A stretch of DNA of 64,000 nucleotides from Parasutterella muris (GCF_009767915.1 NZ_WSRP01000015.1:1-64000); one strand, 5' to 3'. Shown: positions 33,911 to 42,361, numbered from the stretch's first letter. Program-made: numbers and translations. Notes: generated from the letters alone by a model not told the origin.

Positions 33911-35325
33911 TGATTAATTTAGACCATGTTACCTATCAGTATCCTTTCAGCTCGCGCTGCGCGCTTGAGGATATTTCTCTTAATGTCTCTGCGGGAGAAG
34001 TGGTGCTCGTGACCGGTGTTTCTGGCTGCGGCAAATCCACCCTGATTCGGCTTATTAACGGTCTTTGTCCGCATTATTACGGAGGCTCGCTCAAGGGCAG
34101 CGTCAGAGTGTGCGGGAGAGACAATAAAACGGAGAAACTCAGCGACATCTCACATCGGGTCGGAACGCTTTTTCAAAATCCGGAAAGTCAGTTCTTCGCG
34201 CTTGGCGTGGAGGAGGAAATGGCTTTTATGTCTGAGTGCCGGGGCACTGATCCCAACGAAATTGACCGAAAGATCGCTGACGCCGCAAACCGCTTCGGAC
34301 TGAACTCAGTACTGAAGAACACGATTCACGAGCTTTCTCAGGGCCAGAAGCAGAAAGTTGGTTTGGCTTCTCTGATGATGGAACCTTTAAAAGTGCTGAT
34401 TCTGGATGAACCGACCGGAAATCTGGATCCGGAATCGACGGAAGATTTAGCCCGAGAAGTTCAAAAGCTGAAAGAGCAGGGTACCGCGATTCTCGTTGTC
34501 GACCATCGCCTGTATTGGCTCAAGGATGTCGCAGACCGAGTGATTGTTCTTGAAAAGGGAAGAATCATCCGGGCGGGAACGTTTAATGATCTTGATACGG
34601 AATTCCGATCGAAAGTCGGTCTTCGAGAAATCTCCGTCACGGACTGCAGAGATACGCTTCCCGTGCCCATGAGCGCAAGCCACCCGATCCTCAGTGTGCG
34701 GGATCTGACTTTTGAGTATCCCGGAAGGGCTGTCATGCGGCACTTTAATATGGAGCTGCCCAAAGGGATCTGCGGCGTTTTCGGAGAAAACGGCGCGGGT
34801 AAAACCACCTTGGCCCGCCTGCTCACCGGTCTTAATAAAGCCAAGGAAGGATCGTTCGCGATCCGAGGACAAAAACTTAATCAAAAAGAATGCCTCAGGC
34901 ATGTCGCCGTAGTGCTGCAGAATGCCGATCATCAGCTATACATGCGTACGGTTTTTGAAGAACTTCAGACGAGTCTGGAGGCTGCGGGCTGCAAAGGAGG
35001 TTCTCGTGCCGCCGAAGAGTTGCTCGGCTTATTTGATCTGCAGGATCTGAAGGACAGACACCCGCATTCGCTCTCGGGCGGACAAAAGCAGCGACTTGTG
35101 ATCGCCTGTGCTTTTGCCAAAAATCCGGATGTGATTATTCTGGATGAACCGACAAGCGGGCTGGACGGTGCAAATCTGAAACGCATTGCTTCAGCTCTGA
35201 AGAGACTCTCCGACGAAGGCAAGGCGGTACTTGTGATTACGCATGACCTTGAACTGATTCAGATGGTCTGCCAAAGCGCGGTGACCTTGAAAAAACTCCC
35301 GACAACCCAAAACACGATTAATTAA
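33910..35325 (+). CDS. ECF transporter ATPase, fused A1-A2
   Basis: 471 residues with two complete ABC ATPase domains in one chain. Domain 1: Walker A GVSGCGKSTL (about 37-46), signature ELSQGQKQK, Walker B VLILDEPTGNLD. Domain 2: Walker A GENGAGKTTL (about 294-303), signature SLSGGQKQR, Walker B VIILDEPTSGLD. Fusions of the two ECF ATPases occur in group I ECF systems. With its own S and T genes just upstream, this is a dedicated ECF importer. Confidence 0.9.
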   Translation: MINLDHVTYQYPFSSRCALEDISLNVSAGEVVLVTGVSGCGKSTLIRLINGLCPHYYGGSLKGSVRVCGRDNKTEKLSDISHRVGTLFQNPESQFFALGVEEEMAFMSECRGTDPNEIDRKIADAANRFGLNSVLKNTIHELSQGQKQKVGLASLMMEPLKVLILDEPTGNLDPESTEDLAREVQKLKEQGTAILVVDHRLYWLKDVADRVIVLEKGRIIRAGTFNDLDTEFRSKVGLREISVTDCRDTLPVPMSASHPILSVRDLTFEYPGRAVMRHFNMELPKGICGVFGENGAGKTTLARLLTGLNKAKEGSFAIRGQKLNQKECLRHVAVVLQNADHQLYMRTVFEELQTSLEAAGCKGGSRAAEELLGLFDLQDLKDRHPHSLSGGQKQRLVIACAFAKNPDVIILDEPTSGLDGANLKRIASALKRLSDEGKAVLVITHDLELIQMVCQSAVTLKKLPTTQNTIN

Positions 35326-35346
35326 CTTTTTAAATTGGAAAGAAAA

Positions 35347-35850
35347 ATGACAGAAACAGAAAAACAGGCAAAGATTCAGGAAGTGATCCATTCGGGCCGT
35401 CCCGTCACGCTTGACACGCTTGCGGCCGCCATCGGGGCCACTGCGCTTGAGGCCGCGCACGCTCTGCCGGAAGGTATGTGCACTTTCGCGCCGGGCAGCG
35501 ATTTCGAAAAAGTCTGGCAGCGCATCAGTCAGTGGGAAAAGGCGACCTTTATCGTGATCGCAGGCGGGAACGTCATTGAAGTGGAATCCAAGGTCGCGGT
35601 CGGCAAATGTGCCAAGGGCTACTACAACCTGATGGGCGGAAAGGCGCCGCTTCAAGGACACTTTAAGTATGAGAATATTGCGGAGATCGGTTTTGTGACC
35701 ATGCCGTTCATGGGTCGGGAAAGCCATTTTGCCGCCTTCTTTGATAAAGAAGGCCGCTGCGCCTACAGTTTCTATGTCGGCCGTGAAAAACATCAGCTGA
35801 TCGAGTCGGCCAAGGAGCAGTTCCTCGCGCTCCAGGCTGAATACAAATAA
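35347..35850 (+). CDS. hutX: HutX/ChuX-family cytosolic haem carrier
   Basis: About 167 residues from ATG 35347 (MTETEKQAKIQE) behind GGAAAG; the TTG at 35335 is a poorer start. The HutX/ChuX pattern is present: ATALEAAHALPEGMCTFAPGSDFEKVW, FIVIAGGNVIEVESKVAVGKCAKGYYNL and ESHFAAFFDKEGRCAYSFYVGR. The family binds haem in the cytoplasm, and members are linked to the radical-SAM haem-degradation pathway. Its place right after the ECF importer suggests it receives imported haem and passes it to the HutW enzymes. Confidence 0.88.
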   Translation: MTETEKQAKIQEVIHSGRPVTLDTLAAAIGATALEAAHALPEGMCTFAPGSDFEKVWQRISQWEKATFIVIAGGNVIEVESKVAVGKCAKGYYNLMGGKAPLQGHFKYENIAEIGFVTMPFMGRESHFAAFFDKEGRCAYSFYVGREKHQLIESAKEQFLALQAEYK

Positions 35851-35866
35851 CGGATTAGGAGCAAAA

Positions 35867-36367
35867 ATGAAAATCTTGACTGTCTACTCGTCCCTGACAG
35901 GCAACACTGAGAAGATTGCCAAAGCGATTTCCGAAGCGCTGCCGGGTTCGCAGCTGAAGAAACTTCCGACGGATGTTAATCCTCAGGAATATGACCTGAT
36001 CTTCTGCGGATTTTGGTGTGACAAAGGTCATCCGGATGAACTGTGGGAAGAGTTTTTTAAAAACATCGGCTCGGTGCCTACAGCGGTCTTCGGAACGCTT
36101 GGCGGAGATCCTAATAGCGAGCGCGGCCGCGCGTTCGCCTCTAAAGTTTTAGAGCGTATTTCTGCGCCCAACATTCTCGGTCTCAGCTTATGGCAGGGCA
36201 AGGTTGATCCCAAGATTTTGGAAATGATGGCCAAGATGCCGGGCGCAAAACCGATGACGCCGGAGCGTAAGGCAAAACTTGCTGAAGCCGCAAAGCATCC
36301 CACGCCGCAGGATCTCGGCGAAGCTGCCGAATGGGCGCTTTGCATGCGGAAAGCTGTTGAAAAATAA
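35867..36367 (+). CDS. flavodoxin-family electron carrier (BilS/HmuF-like)
   Basis: 166 residues. The FMN phosphate loop is SLTGNTEKIAKAI (residues 9-21). Further flavin contacts are in FCGFWCDKGHPDELWEEFF and FGTLGGDPNSE. The C-terminal third is Lys/Pro-rich. Small flavodoxins of this type are encoded with haem- and bilin-reducing enzymes and donate electrons to radical-SAM enzymes such as ChuW/HmuW. GGAG precedes ATG 35867, 16 bp after hutX. It is the likely reductant for the two HutW paralogues. Confidence 0.85.
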   Translation: MKILTVYSSLTGNTEKIAKAISEALPGSQLKKLPTDVNPQEYDLIFCGFWCDKGHPDELWEEFFKNIGSVPTAVFGTLGGDPNSERGRAFASKVLERISAPNILGLSLWQGKVDPKILEMMAKMPGAKPMTPERKAKLAEAAKHPTPQDLGEAAEWALCMRKAVEK

Positions 36368-36382
36368 TAAAAATCAAGCGTC

Positions 36383-37009
36383 ATGAACTTTACACAGATA
36401 TACGATCTTATCGGATGTGCCGGCGTTGTCCTCTTTATCGTCGGTATCGCGGCGGTGTACATCACCGTCTGGAATATTATTTATTTAAGAGGTGTACTGA
36501 GGAGCTTCAAACAGAGTTTCCGCGGAATGGAAAACACAACCGCGGAACGGATTCGCCGCGCGTACGGCAAGAGCACCAATCCGCTTATCTGTATTGTTCG
36601 CGATGTGGTGACGACGCACGCGGCTCACTCTGAAGATATTCGAGCGGAGGTCGCATATCTGTTTCATAAGAACTTCAAGCCGGTCAACAACGCGCTGACT
36701 TGGCTGAAACTGATTGCCGCGGTTTCCCCGCTGCTCGGACTGCTTGGCACCGTTCTTGGTATGGTTCGTGTATTCAGAGCGATTGCGGAGAACGTTTCTC
36801 CTGATCCGACCATGCTCGCGGCCGGCATTTGGACGGCGCTTGTGACAACAGTCATGGGTCTTGTGGTTGCGATTCCTGCTCTGATGGCCTATTACTATCT
36901 GACGCTGCGCATTAAGGAGCTCAGAATCGAAGCGGTCGAATACAGCTACCGTTCTCTCGAATCCGCAAGGGTCGCGGCTAAGTATGAGGCGGAGCAGGCT
37001 GCAGCCTAG
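36383..37009 (+). CDS. exbB: biopolymer transport protein ExbB
   Basis: A 208-residue inner-membrane proton channel subunit of the TonB motor. Three transmembrane segments: residues about 10-32, 105-130 (LKLIAAVSPLLGLLGTVLGMVRVF, the MotA/TolQ/ExbB signature) and 150-175. Length is typical of short ExbB proteins. It is followed after 9 bp by exbD and then tonB, so the motor is dedicated to the haem receptor in this operon. Confidence 0.92.
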   Translation: MNFTQIYDLIGCAGVVLFIVGIAAVYITVWNIIYLRGVLRSFKQSFRGMENTTAERIRRAYGKSTNPLICIVRDVVTTHAAHSEDIRAEVAYLFHKNFKPVNNALTWLKLIAAVSPLLGLLGTVLGMVRVFRAIAENVSPDPTMLAAGIWTALVTTVMGLVVAIPALMAYYYLTLRIKELRIEAVEYSYRSLESARVAAKYEAEQAAA

Positions 37010-37018
37010 GAGCACCGG

Positions 37019-37411
37019 ATGTTTGATGAATTCGATGAAGAACCCAGAATCGACCTGACGCCTCTGATTGACGTGATTTTCATGCTGGTGATTTTCTTTG
37101 TCATGACGATGACGTTCAGCAAACCGGTGCTCGACCTTGTGCTTCCGTCCGCGGACAATTCGGTTGTGCGCAAGAAAGAGGCCGAGCTGGTATTAAATGT
37201 TAAATCCGACGGGTCGATTTATCACGAAGGCGTTCTTGTCACGAAAGAGGATCTGCCGCAGTTCCTCGACGAACACCCGGACGGGATGCTGAACCTTATG
37301 ATTGACGAGAAGGCGCCCTTCGAGTCATTCGTTTCTATTGTTGATGTGGCAAAGCACAAGCGAGGGGGCCGCTTTGTCATCAGCACCAGAGCCGCGGAGT
37401 CGGTTAAATGA
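37019..37411 (+). CDS. exbD: biopolymer transport protein ExbD
   Basis: 130 residues: a cytoplasmic stub, one membrane anchor (LTPLIDVIFMLVIFFVMTMTF, with the conserved membrane Asp in LIDV) and a periplasmic domain. GGAG lies 7 bp before ATG 37019. The stop overlaps the tonB start by 4 nt (ATGA), showing translational coupling. It is the proton-path partner of ExbB. Confidence 0.92.
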   Translation: MFDEFDEEPRIDLTPLIDVIFMLVIFFVMTMTFSKPVLDLVLPSADNSVVRKKEAELVLNVKSDGSIYHEGVLVTKEDLPQFLDEHPDGMLNLMIDEKAPFESFVSIVDVAKHKRGGRFVISTRAAESVK

Positions 37412-38175
37412 GATCAGTGCCGCGGGAGGATAAAAATGTCCGCAAAGCCAAACGAATTGCAAAGGTCTTAGTTCTTTGCGCGCTGGTGCTTCTTTTTTTA
37501 TGGCTGATCAGAGGGCATAAGGAGGATACAGTTGTTCCGGTTCAGCCGATGCAGCTGATTGAGCTTTCCTTTGAGCAGTTTGTGCCTCCGCAGCCGACGG
37601 CCGCGCCTCAGCCGGAAGAAAACCGGCTGCTAGCGGAGGACTCAGATATAAAAACCGCTCCGGAACCGGAGCCTAAACCCGAACCTGAACCGGAACCCGT
37701 CAAGGAACCTGAGCCGATACGCGAACCGGTAAAACCGCCGGAACCGGTGAAGCCGGAGCCCGTGAAGCCTAAAAAGGCAGTGAAAAAAGAAATTCAAAAG
37801 ACAGTTAAGAAGACTGTGACTCAGGCTCCTCCTACTCAGTCGACGTCCGCAGCTAAAACCGAAGGCAATGAGAGTGTCAATGAGTTTAAAACCCGCAACA
37901 CCATTGCTTCTATGCTGGTAGCGCTCGTGGAAAAGCGCAAACGTTACCCGAAAGCGGCGAGAAGGGCCGCGATGGAAGGCGTGACGGAGGTTCTTTTTAT
38001 CGTCGATAAAACCGGGAAGATAACGGCCGCTTCAGTGAGCAAGGCGAGTGGAAAAGGCCCTCTGGACCGCGAATGCGAGAGTTTGGCCGCCCGTCTCGTC
38101 GGCACTGAGCTTGGCGTACTTAATCCAGGCCTAAAGCTTACCGTTCCGATTCGTTTCACACTGAGCGACAGTTAA
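37408..38175 (+). CDS. tonB: TonB energy transducer
   Basis: 255 residues. A single N-terminal anchor (KVLVLCALVLLFLWLI) is followed by a periplasm-spanning Pro-rich arm with Glu-Pro and Lys-Pro repeats (about 88-130). The C-terminal TonB domain includes RYPKAARRAAMEGVTEVLFIVDKTGKI and ends VPIRFTLSDS. It carries the proton-motive force from ExbBD to the haem receptor. It is the last gene of the long operon that starts at the Fur-boxed hutW. Confidence 0.92.
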   Translation: MRSVPREDKNVRKAKRIAKVLVLCALVLLFLWLIRGHKEDTVVPVQPMQLIELSFEQFVPPQPTAAPQPEENRLLAEDSDIKTAPEPEPKPEPEPEPVKEPEPIREPVKPPEPVKPEPVKPKKAVKKEIQKTVKKTVTQAPPTQSTSAAKTEGNESVNEFKTRNTIASMLVALVEKRKRYPKAARRAAMEGVTEVLFIVDKTGKITAASVSKASGKGPLDRECESLAARLVGTELGVLNPGLKLTVPIRFTLSDS

Positions 38176-38346
38176 TTTGCTTGTGAGAGGTCACAGTTAG
38201 ACCGAAGACTTTCTCTCGGAGTGGTTGGGATAAGTCGGTCCCGGACAGTCGGGGCAGTTTTGGATTTGATTAGCGGAGTTTGGAGGCGCAATCCCTGAAA
38301 CGGACTTGCTTTGTTAAACTGTCAAAAATTTTTCGTAGGGTGCGCT

Positions 38347-38799
38347 ATGGATAGAATTACCATCTCTCTGGATGAAGAACTTTCTCAGGCCTTTGATAAA
38401 TATGTCACTTCAGAGGAATATAAAAACCGTTCGGAAGCCATTCGGGATTTGATTCAGGAAAAGCTTCTTGAAGTTCAGCTGGATGCGGACAAGGGACGGT
38501 GCGCTGCGGTTGTCTCCTACGGTTACAACCACGAAGAGCGCAATCTGGCTCAGAGAATGGTTAAGCATCAGCACCTGCATACCGAACTTGTGGTTTCTTC
38601 TATGCACGTTCACTTAGACGAGCACAATTGCGTCGAAACGGTCGTGCTGCGCGGAGCAACGGCCGATGTTAAGGAGCTCGCAAAGAAAATGCTGTCTGAA
38701 ACACACGTTGCGCACGGCGCGGTCAACTATTTAGTCGCGGACAACTCAGGCCATGTTCACGGGCATCATCACGAAGGCGAGGGCCATTCGCATTCTTAA
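38347..38799 (+). CDS. nikR: nickel-responsive regulator NikR
   Basis: 150 residues from ATG 38347; an upstream in-frame start at 38311 adds 12 unlikely codons. The N-terminal ribbon-helix-helix is DRITISLDEELSQAFDKYV...SEAIRDLI. The C-terminal ACT-like domain holds the nickel ligands in KHQHLHTELVVSSMHVHLDEHNCVE. An extra His-rich tail (HVHGHHHEGEGHSHS) may store or sense metal. NikR represses nickel uptake genes when nickel is high. It lies 170 bp after tonB on the same strand. No nickel transporter is in view, so its target is unknown; the TonB/ECF operon is a possible one. Confidence 0.9.
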   Translation: MDRITISLDEELSQAFDKYVTSEEYKNRSEAIRDLIQEKLLEVQLDADKGRCAAVVSYGYNHEERNLAQRMVKHQHLHTELVVSSMHVHLDEHNCVETVVLRGATADVKELAKKMLSETHVAHGAVNYLVADNSGHVHGHHHEGEGHSHS

Positions 38800-38820
38800 T
38801 TGTCTTTTTTTCTAAAACGA

Positions 38821-38850
38821 AGAGGAGCGGTTTGCGCTCCTCTTTAGTCC
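38821..38850 (+). terminator. terminator between nikR and the antiporter
   Basis: AGAGGAGCG (38821-38829) pairs perfectly with CGCTCCTCT (38835-38843). A short T stretch follows on the plus strand and a T-rich stretch on the minus strand, so it is probably bidirectional. Confidence 0.75.
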
Positions 38851-38856
38851 CGAGTT

Positions 38857-39813
38857 TTAAATACGTGAACAGGTAAGCGTGATGTAGCCGGCGTATACGA
38901 GCAGTAGAAGAATTCCTTGCCAGCGTGAGAATTTGGAAAGGATCATTGCCGGCACAATAGCGATTAATCCGACAAAGAGGCAGGCGGGAAGGTCGATCAT
39001 GGCCATGGAAGGCGAAATCGGCAGCGGTTTTCCTGCGATAAGGGAGGAGAGCGGCATGATGAGTGTCAGATCAATAATGTTGGCGCCTAAGATATTGCCG
39101 ATAGAAAGCGCTGACTGACGCTTGATAATTGCTGTAATTGTCGTGATCAGTTCGGGTAGCGATGTGCCTACCGCGACCAGAGTCACGCCGATGACACGTT
39201 CGGGGATCCCGATATGCTGAGCGATCAGGCTTCCGTTATCGACAAGGAGCTGAGCGCCGACGATTATGCCGGCAGCTCCGAAGATGAATTTTGCAGCGAT
39301 GACTCCTTTACGGACATTTTCTATTTCATCTTCGCTGCGGTCTTTTTTCTGCCGCATATGATGAAGGGCGTCTCGGATATTTTCCCAGATAAAGAGAGCG
39401 AATATTGCGATTAAGGCGCAGGATATCGGGATAGAAACCTGACCGAAGAAACCGCAGAGCGCGATCAGAGCTGCGGCAGTGAGCATCAGGATCGACTTCA
39501 AAAGGTAAGTTTTACGATTAATGGCGCCCGGCATAAAGATAATAGCGAGAGCCATGATGAGTCCGATGTTCGCAGTTACACTGCCGACAGCATTTCCGAT
39601 AGAAAGATCTACTTTCCCCTGAGCTGCGGCCATGCAGGATACGAGCATTTCCGGGAGGGTGGTGGCGACACTGACGATAGTCGCACCCACAATAAGTTTA
39701 GGAACACCGGTTTTTTCCGCGATCCAAGATGCGGCATCCACAAAATAGTCTCCGCCCTTGATCACAAAGATCAGGCCGAGAACGAATAGGGCGATTGTTA
39801 TAGCTAATTCCAT
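38857..39813 (-). CDS. CaCA-family cation/sodium (calcium) antiporter
   Basis: A 318-residue inner-membrane protein of about ten helices with an internal duplication. The two alpha-repeats are GATIVSVATTLPEMLVSCMAA (near residue 43) and GVTLVAVGTSLPELITTITAI (near 210), each with the catalytic acidic residue. E. coli YrbG is a relative. Several CaCA members are controlled by yybP-ykoY riboswitches, and one is visible in this leader, so manganese or calcium efflux is the likely job. Confidence 0.9.
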   Translation of the reverse strand: MELAITIALFVLGLIFVIKGGDYFVDAASWIAEKTGVPKLIVGATIVSVATTLPEMLVSCMAAAQGKVDLSIGNAVGSVTANIGLIMALAIIFMPGAINRKTYLLKSILMLTAAALIALCGFFGQVSIPISCALIAIFALFIWENIRDALHHMRQKKDRSEDEIENVRKGVIAAKFIFGAAGIIVGAQLLVDNGSLIAQHIGIPERVIGVTLVAVGTSLPELITTITAIIKRQSALSIGNILGANIIDLTLIMPLSSLIAGKPLPISPSMAMIDLPACLFVGLIAIVPAMILSKFSRWQGILLLLVYAGYITLTCSRI

Positions 39814-39850
39814 GTTATTTCAGCTTTTATGTTTATCTATTAACCGTCGG

Positions 39851-39991
39851 GGTGCTGAACATGGATGAAATAGACACGACCCATGAACAGCCTCCGGCCA
39901 TCATGAGTCTCGTAAATTAAAGCAAGCCAGGTCTAAGACCAGGATGTTGACTTGCTGCGCAGTGCGCATACTACTCCCTCACGGAAGTGGG
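39851..39991 (-). ncRNA. yybP-ykoY-like manganese riboswitch
   Basis: Read on the minus strand, the leader starts GAGGGAGTAGTATGCGCAC, contains AGTCAACATCC and ends in an arm with ACGA...CTCATGA / TCATGGGTCGT closing a loop TGGCCGGAGGCTGT. GGGAGTAG and a GCCGGAG-type loop are the two conserved loops that dock to form the Mn2+ site in this class. The element ends about 40 bp before the antiporter start, in the expected place. Identified by eye; a covariance search is the proper test. Confidence 0.72.
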
Positions 39992-40405
39992 AATGATATA
40001 TCAAAAAATAAACCGTCGTCAAAGATTTGGGGTTCAGATTTTGGTTTTCCTGACGGACTGTCAATTGTGAGTTAGCAAACGGTAGGAAAGTTTGATTACG
40101 GAAAAGATGAAGAATTTGTGCCGGAAGAGGGGGATTGATTTGAGAAGAGAGGGTGAGGCGCATCATATTTTTTTAATTTAGGCGTCAGCAAGCGGATAAT
40201 TTCCGAACTTACGGCTTAAATGTTGAAAATACTGCGCACTGAAGATAATTAAACAAGCACATAGCCCCATTAAATTCAGCAAACAAAAGTTCCAAAGAAT
40301 AAACGAGCCTGTCGTGCGGTAAAAAGTTTAGCCGGGGATTTTTGATGAACGTTTTCTTCGCCCTCTGGAACAGGCGGATATATATAGGTTTTAGCGGAAG
40401 AGGAA
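39992..40405 (+). other. spacer before the phage attachment region
   Basis: About 415 bp with no supported gene. The first part would hold the antiporter promoter; the rest is AT-rich and shows only short frames. Confidence 0.35.
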
Positions 40406-40540
40406 GATTTGGCGGAAGAGGGTTTTATTCACGATGTGCCGGCGGAAAACAGTTGATGCATCCGCTTATTCGCGAGCTAATTTGTTTGAGAAAAAGTTCC
40501 CTCTGAGAGGGGATACTGAAAATCATACTTATTTTTCTAT
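40406..40540 (+). pseudogene. relic of a tyrosine integrase C-terminus
   Basis: The stretch starting gatttggcggaagag aligns with the intact integrase at about 42070-42225: DLAEEGFIHDVPAE matches DWAAENLIHDVLAE. After a 1-nt loss, QLMHPL matches QLMHAT, and the end matches EKRRPMMEQWDSYLF with many changes. Only about 45 codons remain. It shows that an older, related element inserted here before the current prophage. Confidence 0.7.
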
Positions 40541-40595
40541 TAAAACTCGTATCTTAACGTCGCGCGTGGATTATCCCTCTCTCCGCAACGTTGGT

Positions 40596-40633
40596 ACGAG
40601 GATGATCTTGTAATCAATATACAAGTCTCCTGT
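40596..40633 (+). repeat. 38-bp direct repeat R1 (candidate attachment site)
   Basis: Begins acgaggatgat and contains ttgtaatcaatatacaa, a TTGTA/TACAA inverted repeat. It matches R2 at 42324-42361 in 35 of 38 bases. R1 follows the relic integrase by 56 bp. Such repeats beside integrases are usually attachment sites or integrase-binding arms. Confidence 0.65.
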
Positions 40634-41066
40634 GTCTGCTCAGCCCTGTATAGTTTTACGCCGATCGGGAGCGTAATCGATGTCTCCGATTGGCTGTCGA
40701 GGGTCGAGAGTTACTAGGCCGAGCTGAACAAGCAATTAAATTCTGCGAGCAGAACCACAAATGAACAGCAATCTTGAATTTCGGATGTAGGCCAATCTGT
40801 GGGCCATTTTGTTTTGATCTTTGGAAACCCACATGGATATTGAGGTATTGGCGGAAGAGGTGTCTGCCGTTATCTGTTCTCATATGTTCTCCCAAACCTA
40901 TGACATTTGTATGTCAAATCTATGACAATATCCCGTAAATAAAGAGGTTTGGCGGTTGCTCTATTTTTTTATTTGGCTCATAGTGTGGACAAAGTAGGTC
41001 ATTCATAGGACAATTTTATTAAAATTGTGGGGGTCCCGTTGGGGTACGAAGTGAAGGACTTTGATA
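40634..41066 (+). other. integrase upstream region
   Basis: About 430 bp with no supported gene. It contains the perfect palindrome TGACAT-TTGT-ATGTCA at 40901-40916 followed by another TATGACA, which could bind a regulator, and the integrase ribosome-binding site. Confidence 0.45.
40901..40916. promoter_or_regulatory. palindrome, possible operator
   Basis: TGACATTTGTATGTCA is a 6-bp perfect inverted repeat with a 4-bp centre, 150 bp upstream of the integrase; a half-site TATGACA follows at about 40920. Confidence 0.4.
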
Positions 41067-42233
41067 ATGGCACCGAAATTTACTCTGAAGAAAATTTTAT
41101 CGTTGGCTGATGGTCGTTATTCTACGGACGAGAAGGGGCTATCGCTGAAAGTGCATGGTGTTCGGCGATCTTGGATATACCGCTACACGTTTGCCGGAAA
41201 ACGTCAGGAGGTTAATATCGGAAACGCTAGGGATGTTTCTCACCAAAAAGCGATTGAGCGGGTAACGAAAATAAAATTAGATTTAATTGACGGTAAAGAC
41301 CCGAAAGCAAAGTGCGAGTCATTCCAGGCAGGCAGCGCAATTAAATTTGAGGATTTTTACGAATCGGCGATCAATGAAATTGCCTCGGTGAAATTGTGGA
41401 GGAATAAAAAACACGCGCAGCAGTGGCTCAATACCGTTCGAGATTATGCGGTTCCTGGATTATCAGGGATCGAAGTTCGCAACATTACAGTGAATGATAT
41501 CGCTCGTGTATTAAAGCCCATTTGGACAACTAAAACCGAAACCGCAAGCAGAGTGCGAGGCCGTCTTGAAAGTATTTTTTCTTATGCCATCCTGACTGGC
41601 GTTTATACGCAGGCTAATCCTGCTGTATGGAAGGGGGCGTTAGAAATGCTGTTGCCGCCTGTTTCTAAGGTGAAGCGCGTTGTTCATCATGAATCGATGT
41701 CCCACGCAGAATTAAGGGGAAAAATAGGGCTGTTGTATCCACCAACAGGGCCGGCAAGAGCGTTGATTGTATTTACAATTTTAGCGGCTTGCCGTATTGG
41801 AGAATCGGCGCCGGCTAAATGGGACGAAATTGACTTTGAAAAGAAGATTTGGACAGTGCCGCCCGAAAGAAGAAAAGACGGGAAGAGCGAGGGGCACCGG
41901 GTGCCGTTGACGGCGCATATGATTGATCTGCTGAATAGATTGCCCAGAAAAAGCGAATATATATTTGCCTCTCATGAGGGCCATGTGAGCAGAGAAAGCC
42001 CTCGCGTACTGATTCAAAGATTGTTGAAAACCAATGCTACCATGCACGGCATGAGGTCAACATTCAGGGATTGGGCGGCAGAGAATTTAATTCATGACGT
42101 GCTAGCGGAAAAACAATTGATGCACGCAACAGGGAGCGAGGTCGTCCAAGCATATCAACGATCTGATCTATTAGAGAAACGGCGTCCTATGATGGAGCAG
42201 TGGGATTCATATCTATTTTCCAGCTCAGAATAG
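41067..42233 (+). CDS. prophage tyrosine integrase (P4/DUF4102 type)
   Basis: 388 residues from ATG 41067 behind AAGGA. N-terminal arm-binding domain: SLADGRYSTDEKGLSLKVHG...SWIYRYTFAGKRQEVNIG. The catalytic domain shows ACRIGESAPAKWDEID (first Arg), MHGMRSTFRDWAAE (HxxR) and QRSDLLEKRRPMMEQW with the nucleophilic Tyr in AYQRSD. It integrates and, with an excisionase, excises the prophage. Located at the left prophage end with a 38-bp repeat on each side. A decayed relative lies 530 bp upstream. Confidence 0.93.
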   Translation: MAPKFTLKKILSLADGRYSTDEKGLSLKVHGVRRSWIYRYTFAGKRQEVNIGNARDVSHQKAIERVTKIKLDLIDGKDPKAKCESFQAGSAIKFEDFYESAINEIASVKLWRNKKHAQQWLNTVRDYAVPGLSGIEVRNITVNDIARVLKPIWTTKTETASRVRGRLESIFSYAILTGVYTQANPAVWKGALEMLLPPVSKVKRVVHHESMSHAELRGKIGLLYPPTGPARALIVFTILAACRIGESAPAKWDEIDFEKKIWTVPPERRKDGKSEGHRVPLTAHMIDLLNRLPRKSEYIFASHEGHVSRESPRVLIQRLLKTNATMHGMRSTFRDWAAENLIHDVLAEKQLMHATGSEVVQAYQRSDLLEKRRPMMEQWDSYLFSSSE

Positions 42234-42323
42234 ATCTCAACAAACGCACAAGGCCGGCTCCTTGCGGATACCGGCCAATTTTCAGCTTACAGCTTCGTGC
42301 GGATTAACTCCCATAACACCAGA

Positions 42324-42361
42324 ACGAGGATGATTTTGTAATCAATATACAAATCACCTGT
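42324..42361 (+). repeat. 38-bp direct repeat R2
   Basis: Differs from R1 (40596-40633) at three bases. It lies 90 bp behind the intact integrase, as R1 lies 56 bp behind the relic integrase, so the repeat travels with the integrase 3' end. Confidence 0.65.

Noticed and set aside
30408-35325. TonB receptor plus ECF as a nickel uptake system because nikR is close
   Set aside because: Two HutW enzymes, HutX, flavodoxin and a strong Fur box fit haem better; nikR is separated by 170 bp and may be independent. Kept only as a side finding.
40596-40633. tRNA or tmRNA as attachment gene at R1
   Set aside because: No cloverleaf or CCA end could be drawn around the repeat; it is AT-rich with only a TTGTA/TACAA inverted repeat.
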